Source: Mytilus galloprovincialis (Eukaryota > Mollusca > Bivalvia > Mytilida > Mytilidae). Taken from it: a stretch of 64,000 nt of DNA. The first letter of the stretch is position 1. The number at the start of each line of letters is the position of its first letter. A model generated the notes under the pieces. That model was not told where the DNA came from, searched no databases, and saw nothing but the letters and a program-made list of their open reading frames with translations. Both the position numbers and the translations under genes were made by a program. Positions 1 to 12,142 of this stretch are shown one piece after another. The stretch spans positions 5,111,112-5,175,111 of the forward strand of contig NC_134842.1 of the NCBI RefSeq assembly GCF_965363235.1, written 5' to 3'.

Positions 1-529
1 GTTATCTTTTTTTTACCAAATATTCTAATTGAATATGTCTTATCTAGTGAATATATCAGCTTCAATTCTACATCATACAAATTTCAGATCAACCCACCGG
101 AAATTTTCCAGACTTCATCCCACGATATGGGTTACCGTTATGGAATATCTTTTGCATAAATGACGACGGATATGCTTCATAACGTTGATAACTTTCGCCT
201 CTTTTTTTATAATTTCGAAGCCACAATCCCGTCCTTTTTCTTTTGAATGAAACATCACCGAGCCGAAGGAATTGATGTTTATAGCAGATCTTTTAAGACT
301 GTTCTGTTGTATTTTTAAAATGTAACAATCAATCTCATGTAAAATACAAAAATATCCACTTTTTTTATATATTATGTTGATGTTCAGATGTATGTTGGAT
401 TTTGAAGTTTCAATATCTTTCCTTATTCAAAAGAAAATAATTTTAAAATGTAGAATTCTGCTTCTTTCGCGATGATTTTTTGTAAATGTTTTTAACATTA
501 CCATATAATCAGTAGATTTCGCTAGCCAT

Positions 530-735
530 CACACCAAATTAAACCCACCATTTCTTCTTACAATGCTCCGTACCAAGTCAGAAATATGACAGTTTTTAAT
601 AAATAGTTCATTTATATGTATGTTGGCGTTTGATTTTGTTTCATTTCAGTGTTTCTGTTGTTCCGTTTTTTCCCACAGAAAATCGATATATGACTTTTGA
701 ACAGCAGTATATCCTATTGTTGCCTTCATTTATCG
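530..735 (+). repeat. dispersed mussel-type repeat (ACCAAGTCAG family)
   Basis: Contains AACCCACCA, GTACCAAGTCAGAAATATGA, a T-rich stretch and TTTGAACAGCAGTATATCCT...GTTGCC, the same order as at 6,848, 8,985 and 54,455. The remaining 1-529 shows nothing gene-like; this part is probably intron of the partial pore-forming gene. Confidence 0.6.
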
Positions 736-816
736 TCATATATCAATATATTGAATGTGTGTATTGTTAGACATTAGGGTAATGTAATGAATATATGTAT
801 CATTATACATTTGTAG

Positions 817-3648
817 AAGCCATCCTATCCATTAATCGTGGATGGCATGGACTTTCATCTTGACAGAGTAAGTAAGGACAAAACCCCGATTACAGTATTT
901 TCATGGACACAGAAGAACAACTCGAAAATCACACAAAATTTATCTGTCACTAAAGAAAAGACTGTTACTACTGAAGACTCATACGAGTTTACTTGGGATG
1001 AAGGAACTAAAATGACATGTGAGATATTGCCAAATAAGATAAATGAAATGTGTTTAGGTTACATACACACTGTTGATATAACTAAATGTTTTTGTTTTGG
1101 GTTTTCAAATAATGTCTTGGTCATCAATTTTTTTGGAATACTTATTGAGGCAACAGCAATCAGGTTTGATTATTAAAAAAGTTATTACACAAGAATGTCG
1201 GGACTTATTTAACAAAAGAAACAAAACTGTAAGGTGAATTAAAAAAGTGTGAAGTTGATAAGATCTGGCAATCCAAACGCCAAACTATTTCAACCACCGT
1301 AATGACAAGTAAACAACTGTCAATTTCCTGACTTGGTACACACAACAAAAACTTGTCTTACTAGCTTTAGATGTATAATTTTAAGGGTACTAGGAAACGT
1401 ACTGTAAGGTATGTTGGGAGACTGGAAACATATATAATATATATAAGTACCGTTGCGTAAATTTTTAGACTAGTATATATTTTTTCTTTGATTGCACAGT
1501 ATCATTTATTTTAGACGATCAGGTACAAATTAGATTTTCTGTTTGGTGCTTTATATATATATATATATATATAGGCTTTACGTAACCAATGTAACTTATT
1601 AATGTTTGTGTGTAAACATCCTCGACACCTGACACCAATATTGGTTGAAACTGCAGATATCTATTTGGATATATGTGATTGTCAGTCATGTCTCCATCCT
1701 TTGGATTGTCCTTGATTACTTAGTGTCCTCTGCGTTGAGTTCTGATGTCTATCTATTTATCATAGATACCAAGTTTTCAATGTTGGACATCAGACGCACG
1801 TGTAGTCTTCTAAAGATGCATATTTCAAGCTTTAATCAGAAAAGTAAAAAAGGCCAGATGAAGTGCGTAGTTGAAACACAATGAGGACCCAATTACCTCT
1901 AAAACATTCACGAATAGATGTGTTTAGCATGTTCTATTCTCAGTCAATATCCAGATAGTTATAATCAAGATTTCATTTGCGGTCAAATAACATCATCTCA
2001 TCAACTTTCAATTTACATTTGATCAATACCACTGATATTTTGTTTGCAATTAATCAAACATAATCGTGATCAAATGCAGACAAAATATCTGATCACTATT
2101 GAATATTTATTTTTCTTATATGAAATTCTTTATACTATTGACCTGTTATTTTGAATTATCTTTTTGGTTCATGTTCAATTGTCGTTTGCAGCCGAGTATT
2201 TTTATGAAGCTTCAATTCCTGGGATATTCACTTCATCTGTTAAGTTAGGGATCGAAAAACATTTGAACATTGGAACAACAAAAGGAAAGAAAACTGAAAA
2301 AGCTGAAAAATGGTCTGTTCATTACCCATCAGAAATACCACCTGAATCCGAGTAAGTAATCACTATACAATTTATTTATCCATCCCTGAAGTTTTCATTT
2401 CTTATCAACAAATTGTATTCTATAAAAACATTTCACATCTTCCATAAAACGTGTATGTGCATTTGAAGTCGTCCTAAAATTCATTAAACCGAAAGCACAA
2501 CTGACATAGTTATATTGCAAACTGATTTAACAATAATAAAATTCAACTCAAACACGAAACAAAGCATACTCCAAATCAGGAAAACAATTAACACAATATC
2601 ATGATAACATTCCATTCGCAGAGATATTGGCTTAGAATATCAAGCAGCAAAAAAGATAGTTTGAAATAGCCTGCTACAAGTGATAAAATTAAATGTTCAA
2701 ATATGATAAACATAAACTGTTTCCTATCAGTAGTATATGGCCTTAGCTGTTACCATTCTAAAATTACATGTGTTCAATCAGATCTAATTTTTTTTATCTT
2801 AATATTGGCTCCCGTCAAACGCGTTGCAGGCAACATATAAAAACCGGACATCTGTCTGTCCATCCATTCGGTCTTGTGAGCACTCTCACTTATACATTTC
2901 TACCAGATTCTTGTGAAATTTGAATCATAGTTTTAAATTAGCAAGGTTTCTGTTTAATATGAAAATCAGTGACAAATATTTTTCAAGGAATAATGTTAGT
3001 TGGAAAAATACATAATGCACAAACCTGTAATGCAATGGCTCTCATGCTTCTTTGCTGGAAGAACTGTAGTGATATTTGTATGCCAGCTTTATATTCAGAT
3101 GTTTTTACTGAAGTTATATCCCTTCGAAATGTAATCTAAATTGAACATTGCATTATAAGAAATTTCCAATCTACCTTTCTTGTTTGATTTTCAAGACATT
3201 TATATGAACAAGTATCCAAACAAGGAGTTATTCCCTTGGAAAATAACTTAACTTGTAATATCATGTCTACACTAGGAGTAGGATATTTACTTAAAATCCT
3301 TAAAATGCAAAAATATTGTTTAACACTATAACCCATAATCTGAATATTTGAAAATAAATTTTCATCAATCCTAGTTTGACTTTTTAATTGATTTTCTTCG
3401 AATAAATTAAATTCAGAAAAGTATCATAATGGTTATGTATTATTTTTCACTTTTAATAGCTGCATCTAACTATTTCCTTTTTTGTTTGTTGTTTTCCCAG
3501 GATAACTTTGGAATCAACCATTTCTAAAGGAAAGATAGATGTTCCATTTACCTGTCGTTTTCACCAAGGAGAGAAAAAATGGTCAGAGAAAGGCACCTTC
3601 CACGGAGTGCAATACTATGGCTTTGTTACAGAATTCAAGCAAAAATGA
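817..3648 (+). CDS. aerolysin-type pore-forming domain protein, 3' three exons (5' part outside window)
   Basis: Three exons, 817-1018, 2192-2351 and 3501-3648 (TGA), with clean AG/GT borders and phases 1 and 2 at the two internal junctions. They encode an aerolysin/ETX-type module that aligns exon for exon with the genes at 13,962 and 29,108. Exon one has the shared PxIVDG and SWTQKNN motifs and the SVTKEK strand. Exon two carries the likely membrane-inserting hairpin and ends in HYPSEIPPESE. Exon three ends FGF/YGFVTEFKQK. The first exon opens directly after an acceptor in phase 0, exactly where the crystallin part joins in the two complete relatives, so four Greek-key exons probably lie to the left; that is inference. 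The family is known from amphibian EP37 and beta-gamma-CAT alpha. A possible polyadenylation signal AATAAA lies at 4,142. No break is seen; the gene is simply cut by the window edge. Confidence 0.8.
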
Positions 3649-4262
3649 ATATGGCACCAATTACAACATGAATTATATAACATTACTATATATATTTACA
3701 CTTCTTAGTAAATTTTATAATTAACACTGGTTAGAACTTTGCGTAGCTTAAAATCATATTTTTTTGTTCAATTCCATGCAACGTATTAATTATCATTCTG
3801 ATTCATAAGTTTGTGTAATTTCAAATACATGTATGCGTAAGAAATGTTCCCGCGTGCTTCAAATCTATTCTTTTTGAAGGTTAGAATTCATAACTGACAT
3901 TCGTCTTTTGGTTGTACGAAACTTACATTGAAAGACTTTGATTAAACGAATTTCTCTGTTAGAATACTGAAAACAAATATCTGAATATTGGAGATCTATA
4001 AACGATATAAACTTATTTCAAATCGGTTTCAGTTGGCACGTTTTCAGAGAATCTGTTATTAATGTATATTTTAAACATGTTGAAAGAAGGATTAACCGCT
4101 TAAATAGATATATAAAAATATATGTTTGTAACGCTTTTTACAATAAAATTAGATTGAAACTATTTCTGAATTAAAGTTGCCCCATTTAGTAAATATCTAA
4201 TGCTAGTCTGGCGCCTATTGTTCAGTAGGTGTCAGTGGTAACTGTCTGATATTGTTTTTTTT
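3649..4262. other. 3' flank of the partial pore-forming gene
   Basis: AT-rich, without a credible gene. A single AATAAA at 4,142-4,147 is the only feature that could belong to the gene upstream. Confidence 0.5.
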
Positions 4263-5945
4263 TTTTAAACGCCCGTCAAAATTTTGAGGGGACGTATTAT
4301 GGTATACAAATGTCCGGTGTCTGTCCGTCTGTCTGTCCGGCGTAAACATGTCGCACCGTAACTTGAGAACGAGTTATCCAAAGTTCATGAAACTTAATAT
4401 AGTTGTTTTTTATGATGGTCAAATGATCTGTATACTTTTTGGTGAAAATAAGATTAAAACTTTTTGAGTTACGGCACTTTGAAACTAAAACAGGGTGTGG
4501 TTTTTTTTCACATTTCGCACCGTATCTCAAAAACAATTTTTGGTTATTGCTTAAAATTTTACACACTTCTTAGTTATATTAATCTTAAGATCTGTATATT
4601 TTTTGGTGATGATTCAAAATTTCATTTTTGAGTTATTTAGTATTTGTTCATTTTTTACAATTTCTAATATGACGTCCATTGGCGTTGAGGTTTTAACTTA
4701 TTCGGATGTGTTGCGTTTTGTCGGGTTATGTAATGTATTTCGATTGTTTCCTGTAATTAGTTAATACTTCAGTTTTATCATGTACATCTTTTGTATAGTC
4801 ATTTTATAAAATTTACTGTTTGCAAAAGTATTAATTATTCTAAATGATAGGGATGTTCTGGTACCTAACAGAAAACCCTGGCCGTTTTTTGACACAACTT
4901 TTTTGAACTTTTGATCCTCGATGCTGTTCAACTTTGTTCTTGTTTCGGCTTTCAAACTTTTGTATCTGGGCGTCACTAGTAAGTCTTGTGTTGACAATAT
5001 GCACTTCTGGCGTATTTAAATTTTAAACTTGTTGCCTTTTGTTAGCTATTATTCGTGTGTTTTTTTGTCAATTGTGTTCTCCTATTTATTTATATTGTAG
5101 TCCTGTAATGTTGTGTTGTCATTTTAATGTTATATTTCACATGGCCATAATAGAGGGAGGTTTGGCATGCCACAACACCAGGTTCAACCCACCATTTTTC
5201 CTTTAAAAATGTCCTGCACCAAGTCAGGAATATGGCCATTGTTATATTATAATTCGTTTCTTTGTGTGTTACATTTTAACGTTGTGTTTCCGTTGTGTCG
5301 TTTGTTTTCTCTTATTTTTGAGTGTGAATTCACATTACTATAAGACGTGTCACGGTACTTATCTATCCCAAATTCATGTATTTGGTTTTGATGTTATATT
5401 TGTTATTCTCATATGATTTTGTCTAATGCTTAGTCCGTTTCTGTGTGTGTGTGTTTCATATTAATGTTGTGTCGTTCTTCTCCTCTTACAATAAATGCGT
5501 TTCCCTCAGTTTTAGTTTGTTACCCCGATTTTGATTTTTGTCCATGGATTTATGAGTTTTGAACAGCGGTATACTACCGTTGCCTTTATAGTATAAAAGG
5601 GGGAGGGTTTTTTACATGTCGCGCCGTATCTCAAAAACGATTAATGATTATTGCTTAAAACTTTTTACACCTCTTTGTTATATTAATCTAAAGATCTGTA
5701 TACTTTTTACTGATGATTCAAAATTTTATTTTTGAGTTATTGAATATTTTGTAAAAAGGGGGAGTTTTTGTTACATTTCGCGCCGTATCTCAAAAACAAT
5801 TTATGATTATTGCTTAAAACTTTACACACTTCTTTGTTATATTAATCTAAAGATCTCTATACTTTTTGGTGATGATTCAAAATTTTATTTTTGAGTTATT
5901 GAGTTTTTTGTAAAAAAAAAAGAGGGGGTTTCACATGTCCCTCCG
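4263..5945 (+). repeat. about 160-bp tandem repeat interrupted by a dispersed repeat
   Basis: A unit with CGCACCGTATCTCAAAAACAA and GATGATTCAAAATTT occurs at about 4,515, 5,627, 5,787 and 5,948. The last three are spaced about 160 bp; the first is separated by a roughly 950-bp block (4,645-5,592) belonging to the ACCAAGTCAG family. The array starts after a T run and a pyrimidine-rich GTCTGTCCGTCTGTC segment at 4,318. Confidence 0.6.
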
Positions 5946-6534
5946 TATCTCAAAAACAATACTCGTACGGTCCAGCTGACCATACATGTTTTGGTATCAT
6001 ATGGGTTAAATTAAAAAAAATAAACAATAACCAAAAATTAGTAGCTTTAGTTCTCCAAGATGCTATTTTTACATCAGATGGGTAAGTAAATAAGCGTACA
6101 ATTGAAATTAAATGTTTGTTTAATTCTATATCTGAATCCCATTTTTGTACTCTCGCTCCAGTTGACACTAAATACCACAAGGAATGTTACGTTTTTTATT
6201 AATTTACATTTACATGTTTGCGGTCCATTCATGTTCCTTTGCATATGCTTTTTTTTTTAAAGTTCACAAATATTATAAAACAATTGTCCTTGTACGTTTT
6301 GTTTACATCCGTTAACCTCAATTTCAATGAGCATACTGGCCTTTAATTAATTACTGACATGCTAATTACAGGAGATTAACAGATTAAACTAGCGTGACCT
6401 TTTTAAAAAGTTAGAATATTAAGTTTTCATTTCAATATCAATTGAACTTTTTATATTAATTTGAGATATAAGATTTTTTTATCTGTTATTTACATTTGTA
6501 TCTGATAAACTTGACCATCTTCTTATTATTAGTT

Positions 6535-6625
6535 GGACCGTACGTGTACGGTCCGACCGTATGCGTATTTTGAAAAAGTACGCATACGGTCCAGACCGTA
6601 CGCGTACGGTCCAAATACTCATACG
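6535..6625. repeat. cluster of CCGTACG palindromes
   Basis: Three inverted repeats in 77 bp: GGACCGTACGTGTACGGTCC (6,535-6,554, one mismatch), a 13-bp stem GACCGTATGCGTA with an 11-nt loop (6,555-6,591), and perfect GACCGTACGCGTACGGTC (6,594-6,611), followed by a half copy. A further half copy is at about 5,962. Open frames on both strands here are by-products of the symmetry. Confidence 0.75.
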
Positions 6626-6847
6626 GTCTGGAACAGGGACACAACTTTTGTCATGGCCACGAACACCCCACATCAGCAAGTTAACTACGAGTCAGAGGAA
6701 GAGAAGGAATACATTTCTTATATATTGATTTTCAAATCGCAATTCATAACATAATACGGACGTTTTAGAAAGAAAGGTTAAACTATAAACGTCAGTCGAA
6801 TAAAGCTAAAGCTGCAAGTACCTCTTTCAAAGAAAAAGTAGCCATTC

Positions 6848-7085
6848 TGACAAATGGTAAACAATACTGTACCAAGTCAGGAAAATGGCCATTGTTATAT
6901 TATAGTTCGTTTCTGTGTGTGCTACATTTTAATATTGTGTTTCTGTTGTGTCGTAGTTCTCCTCTTATATTTGATGCATTTCCCTCAGTTTTAGTTTGTA
7001 ACCCGGATTTGTTTTTTTCTCGATCGATTTATGAATTTCAAACAGCGGTAAACATACTACTGTTGCCTTTATTTGCTTTACTTAG
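6848..7085 (+). repeat. dispersed mussel-type repeat (ACCAAGTCAG family)
   Basis: Contains CTGTACCAAGTCAGGAAAAT, TTCGTTTCTGTGTGTG, GATGCATTTCCCTCAGTTTT and AACAGCGGTAAACATACTAC. It serves as an uninterrupted reference for the host repeat of the 27,425 element. Confidence 0.7.
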
Positions 7086-8448
7086 TTAATGATAATCCTC
7101 ATTCGGGTATACCATATTCGAGGATAATAAGACGAAAGAGTTGTTGGGAAAATGTATAGAAAAAAGAACAAATGGTTGGATAGGCTGAATTCACAATCAA
7201 GGAAAACATGTACAGGCAACATATCAGTAAAATTCCAGTACATGTTGTCATTCAGCATCCTAAATAATAAAAAAAGCTAAAAACTGTAAATCTAGATCTT
7301 CAATGAATTATTCAAATTGAGGCATTATTTATCTGAAAAAAAGCAAAGGCGGAAGATTCAAATGTGTTTTTAAAGTCATAAGTCGAAAACAATACTATGT
7401 GAAAACATAACAAAACGACCAAAATCCAAAAATACTACTACAGAACACAACAACAAAAAATGCACCTAGGCTCACTTTAATTAGAGAATGAGGAACAAGC
7501 TCCACATGTGAAAAACATCACAGCTCATGAAAATATGTAATCATTAGTAAGTCTAATTCTTTGAGGCGAAATTCAAGGGAAATTGGACGGGATTTCGTCT
7601 TCAACGAATTTTGAGTTTTAACATCACGTTGATGTCTTCCGCTGATATAATACGTTAATAAATTGCTCATAAGACGTAAAAAGCGTAAAACAAGAATTTG
7701 TATTCGAAAATATCACTGGAAGCCCGTAAATCAAAAGGTATTTGTTAATATATGTTTATATATGTTTATATATGTTTTGCAAGCTTAGGACGTACGATGA
7801 ACCGAAGAACAGGTACCAAATTATTAAAGCGTCCGAACATTCAAAGAAGATTATCATGTTAGTTGCGTAGGGTACACATTTATCTAATTACATGTCACAC
7901 TACACTTAAAGTTAACAGATAGCAAACTAAATCAAACTGGTTTGTCAATAAAAGGAAAATGCTGGTATACGTCATTGGAACGTCAATCTTATGAACAAAA
8001 TGATAAGTCATCTCATGTTTAACAATCATACTTTCATATAATGGTATGAATTTCAAGATTAAATATACGTCACAAAAATACGACACCGTTTGTGATGTAC
8101 TGTGCTTTTAAAAGGAGATGTCCGTTGCTATTCTGTGGTTTACATGCTAAAATATACTATTATATGAGCCAGTTCATAAGGAAAGGTACAAACACGACAA
8201 AATAACGAAATTCTAAGAAGTGTGCATAATAATTGGTAGCAGACTTGTGATCTATATAAAACATAGTTACTTTTTCTCATATCCTAAAGCTCTAAGAAGC
8301 TATACGCACCTTCAAGTGCAGACCCCCCTCCCCCTTTGTCCCCCACCCCTCTTGTTTAAAAGAATGTGCTGAAATATGACATATATTTCAATCATTTCAA
8401 TGTATAGTTTGAATGTTTTAATTTGACTTATGATGTTGTTCACATCGG

Positions 8449-8535
8449 TAGCAGTTGGGATAAGGCTCTCGCTTACAATGCAGATATCAATGAAATCAAA
8501 GCAGGCATCGGTTCGAATCCTGTGCAAGGATGGCT
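8449..8535 (+). repeat. tRNA-like sequence (probable tRNA-derived SINE head)
   Basis: TAGCAGTTGGGATAAGG (A-box-like, 8,449) and GGTTCGAATCC (perfect B box, 8,510-8,520) stand at tRNA-like spacing. The T-stem ATCGG/CCTGT is only partly paired and no good acceptor stem is seen, so a working tRNA gene is unlikely. Confidence 0.4.
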
Positions 8536-8984
8536 GATTTATACAATAATTAAATAAATGAACTTAACATAAATTTCAATTTCAAAAACAAATAATTTTT
8601 GTATTTATGATTATGTTTAAATATTGTCTTCCCTTCTTTAAACATAGTTAAACCTTATGAAAATTATTGATCTTTTTTCTATATAGTGTCGTAAATGGTG
8701 AAATTTGCGGTCAGTATAGCACTGTTCCGTGGAACAAATGATTATACACGTGCTCAAATACAAAAATCAAATATTTTTACGTCTTTTTAATTGACAAATT
8801 CAGGACAGAACTGACAATTTTATAAATGTTTACATTAATGTAAGTTTTTTCAGATAGAATCGTTTTTCCAAATTATTTTAACACACTTCAATATCGTGTC
8901 CTGTAAGTTTATCAAAAATATTTTTGTAGCTTTTCGAATATAAACCTATGCGTTTCTCTGGGCTGAGAGGTATTTTTGTACTGT

Positions 8985-9300
8985 ATTCCTGTCATCTTGT
9001 CATTTTAGCGATTTTGTTACATTGCCATAAAAGCAGGTGGTTTGGCTAGCCAAAAAATCAATGTCCAACCCACCATTTTGTCTAAAACGTCTTGTAGCAA
9101 ATCAAACATCAAAAAGTCTGTTTCTATGTATGTTGTCGGGTTTTGTTTTTGGTTACACTTCAGTGTTTCTGTTGTCCCGTTGTTTTCCTCTTATCGTTGA
9201 TATACTATTATTTCCCTCGGATTTTGTTAGTAACCCGGATTTGTTTGCTCTCATTCGGTTTATGACTTTTGAACAGCAGGTTATTTATGTTGCCTTAATA
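8985..9300 (+). repeat. dispersed mussel-type repeat (ACCAAGTCAG family, diverged)
   Basis: GCCATAAAAGCAGGTGGTTT, CCAACCCACCATTTTG, TTTCTGTTGTCCCGTTG and TTTTGAACAGCAGG follow in the family order. The 120-codon frame here is inside the repeat. Confidence 0.6.
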
Positions 9301-9669
9301 AGCCATCATACTAAAATCATTTCCGCAGTTTTAAATCGAACAAGTTTTAAAACAGCACTAGCGTATCCACAACAATCATGCACCACACACCATATTTAAA
9401 GACTTGATATCAAAATATATATATCAATGACCAAATGGCGTGGTACATAGCAACCATAGCCACCACACGGCCTTCAACAAGGTGCAAACCAAATACCTCA
9501 TATAAACAGCAAACTGAAAAAGGTATCGAAATGTCAAATGTGAACAAAATTAAACGACAAAACTTACGACACCGATTTATGTCATCAAACACATGACGAA
9601 AAATAAATTAATATACAGCTACAACAGACTTCTGACTTAGAACGGACTCTAAAACTACGTGGCGAGGTT

Positions 9670-9960
9670 TTAATATGTTATCCTATCCATAACCTTATAC
9701 AGTGTTTCAACAGCACAACAACAAAAAAAATACAAAAACGTTAATTGAAAACAATAATAATATACAGTAACAAATGACAACCACAAACTTAAAAGCTCCT
9801 GTCTTTCGACAGGCACAAATCGAATGCGATGGGTTTTAATATGTTTGAGAGCCCCACTGTTCTCCTGTCGTGACTGTGGGATAACATAAAAACAGAAGCA
9901 CAAGCATTAAAACTCAGTTGAAATCAATAGATTAATACAAAGCACATTCACAACTAACAA
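9670..9960 (-). repeat. dispersed repeat related to 12,600 and 25,260
   Basis: Contains CAACAGCACAACAAC, TTTCGACAGGCACAAATCGA and a GAGAGCCCCACTGTT block. A related copy at 25,260-25,500 has GAGACAGGAACACACAGACG and CCCTAGCCTTGAACAGTGG, and the reverse orientation occurs at 12,600-12,730. Confidence 0.4.
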
Positions 9961-10069
9961 AACACAAGAGATACAAAGTTAAATCTTACAGGACACAAAG
10001 TCTAATCATTTATATAGGACAAATATCAACTGAGGTGAAAACGATACTCAAAGATATACTTTGATATAT

Positions 10070-12142
10070 ATGCGTTTATTTAAAGGATCGATAAAATATA
10101 TAATATTTGGTTTTTATATAAAATCAGAAACTAACATTTCGGATATTCCAAGTCACAGACTTTTCAAGCCAGTTCGCATTGGAAAAGATGAAAAAGAGAA
10201 AAGATCTTTTCTTAATCTTTCCTTTGCCAACAAAGGTCTCGATGGCGTCAACCTAGGCAATATCCTTCATCATAAATTAGTGCAATCGAAAATACCTCCT
10301 TATTTCAAAGACCAGTCTGTACCAATAATTTCTTATACCTATACCAAACCTATTGCAACTAAAATTTTCAATTACAAACGCGTTTTGCAGGATCTCGATA
10401 TTGACGACTTCAAGTCTAAACCTCCTGATTGCACTTGTGCTAGTTCCAAATTCACATATAATCCTGCTGGCCACGTTATTACCGGTGACCTTAACATTGT
10501 TAATAACACTTCTCTACGAAATGTGTTATCGAAAGGTCCCAAATATCGTGAGCCTAAATCCATCAATTGGAAATACAACTTTAAAATTTTGATGGATTCA
10601 GTCGAGGATTATGCCAGGCAATGGGCTAAGCGCGAGAAGGAAGACGTAGACACTCTTTCCGAATGGATTAAGGCAGTGAGGTCGTCGATACAAATCAGAA
10701 TTAAGAAACTGAATGGGTCCATCAATGCCCATGCTACGTCAATCTTTAAAGACCCAAATGTTGCAAAACACCTATCCGACCTCCATGACAAATATGTTGT
10801 TGTCCCTGCAGATAAAGCCCCAAATAACATCGTTTTTGTGTGTAAAAGTCACTACATCAACTGCTTGATAAACGAATTAGGTATTGACAATTCACTTGGT
10901 AACTCAACATATACCCTCACGACACTTACCAAAGAGGAAATCATGGATAATCATAGGTCTGTTCTATGTTCCTTTGGAATTTCAACCAAAGATGAAGAAC
11001 TGGATCTTCCATCACTGTATTGGATACCTAAACTACATAAGTGTCCTTACAAACAACGGTATATTGCTGGGTCTTCCAAGTGCTCCACGAAACCTCTTTC
11101 TAAATTATTAACATCTATTTTATCAGCAATCAAAGACGGGCTTCAAAGTTATTGTGAAACTGCCTATTCTAGAGGTGGCGTGAATCAGATGTGGATACTT
11201 AAAAATCCAAAAGATCTTTTAGAGTACATACAATCTAACTCTCTTTCATCTTGTAACAGTATTAAAACATTTGACTTTTCTACCCTGTACACAAGTATTC
11301 CACATTCCAAACTAAAAGACAAATTGAAGGAGTTGATATTACTTTGCTTCATAAAAAAGAATGGCCAACGTAGATACAAGTATCTTGTCTTAGGGAGGGA
11401 TAAATCCTACTTTGTAAAGAATCACTCTGATTCAAACAAAAAATTCTCTGAAACTGATATTATCAAGATGCTTGATTTCTTGATTGACAACATATTTGTT
11501 ACGTTCGGAGGACGTGTTTTTCAACAGACTGTCGGCATTCCAATGGGAACAAACTGTGCCCCTCTACTCGCCGACTTGTTTCTTTATTATTATGAGGCTG
11601 ACTTCATGCAGGAACTTCTTAGGAAGAAAGATAAGAAGTTAGCAATATCCTTTAACTCTACTTTCCGCTATATAGATGATGTTCTTTCACTAAACAATTC
11701 AAAATTTGGTGACTATGTGGAACGCATCTATCCAATCGAACTAGAGATAAAGGATACTACAGATACAGTTAAGTCGGCTTCATATCTTGACTTACATCTA
11801 GAAATTGACAATGAGGGTCGGTTGAAAACAAAACTTTACGACAAAAGAGATGATTTCAGCTTTCCAATTGTGAACTTTCCATTTCTAAGTAGCAACATTC
11901 CAGCAGCACCTGCATACGGGGTATATATCTCCCAATTGATACGATATTCCCGTGCTTGCATTTCCTATCATGATTTTCTTGATAGAGGTTTGCTGCTCAC
12001 AAGGAAGCTATTAAACCAAGAGTTCCAAATGGTGAAGTTGAAATCATCCCTTCGTAAATTTTACAGACGCCATCACGAGTTGGTTGACCGTTATGGAATA
12101 ACCGTTTCACAAATGATATCGGATATGTTCCTTACGTCGTAA
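10070..12142 (+). CDS. Penelope-like element reverse transcriptase, open ORF
   Basis: One uninterrupted frame of 690 codons from ATG 10,070 to TAA 12,142. An N-terminal region contains CTCASSKF and HVITGDLNIV followed by KGPKYREP, typical of Penelope-like proteins. The reverse transcriptase core follows: YWIPKLHK, FDFSTLYTSIPH, GIPMGTNCAPLLADLF, then FRYIDDVLS (catalytic DD) and LYDKRDDFSFPIVNFPF. It ends shortly after HHELVDRYG. I see no GIY-YIG endonuclease after the reverse transcriptase, where it sits in classical Penelope elements. The ORF lies between the first two crystallin-aerolysin genes and is not a host gene. Its long open frame suggests a recent insertion, while related copies in the window are shortened from the 5' side. 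Family placement below 'Penelope-like' is not certain. Confidence 0.85.
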   Translation: MRLFKGSIKYIIFGFYIKSETNISDIPSHRLFKPVRIGKDEKEKRSFLNLSFANKGLDGVNLGNILHHKLVQSKIPPYFKDQSVPIISYTYTKPIATKIFNYKRVLQDLDIDDFKSKPPDCTCASSKFTYNPAGHVITGDLNIVNNTSLRNVLSKGPKYREPKSINWKYNFKILMDSVEDYARQWAKREKEDVDTLSEWIKAVRSSIQIRIKKLNGSINAHATSIFKDPNVAKHLSDLHDKYVVVPADKAPNNIVFVCKSHYINCLINELGIDNSLGNSTYTLTTLTKEEIMDNHRSVLCSFGISTKDEELDLPSLYWIPKLHKCPYKQRYIAGSSKCSTKPLSKLLTSILSAIKDGLQSYCETAYSRGGVNQMWILKNPKDLLEYIQSNSLSSCNSIKTFDFSTLYTSIPHSKLKDKLKELILLCFIKKNGQRRYKYLVLGRDKSYFVKNHSDSNKKFSETDIIKMLDFLIDNIFVTFGGRVFQQTVGIPMGTNCAPLLADLFLYYYEADFMQELLRKKDKKLAISFNSTFRYIDDVLSLNNSKFGDYVERIYPIELEIKDTTDTVKSASYLDLHLEIDNEGRLKTKLYDKRDDFSFPIVNFPFLSSNIPAAPAYGVYISQLIRYSRACISYHDFLDRGLLLTRKLLNQEFQMVKLKSSLRKFYRRHHELVDRYGITVSQMISDMFLTS

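Noticed and set aside
6479-6754. Open frames on both strands over the CCGTACG palindromes
   Set aside because: Both translate the inverted repeats and share no family motif; the frames follow from the symmetry of the DNA.
8449-8535. Functional tRNA gene
   Set aside because: No acceptor stem is seen and the T-stem has a mismatch.
9037-9399. 120-codon plus-strand frame
   Set aside because: Most of it is translated ACCAAGTCAG-family repeat, seen in other copies without this frame.
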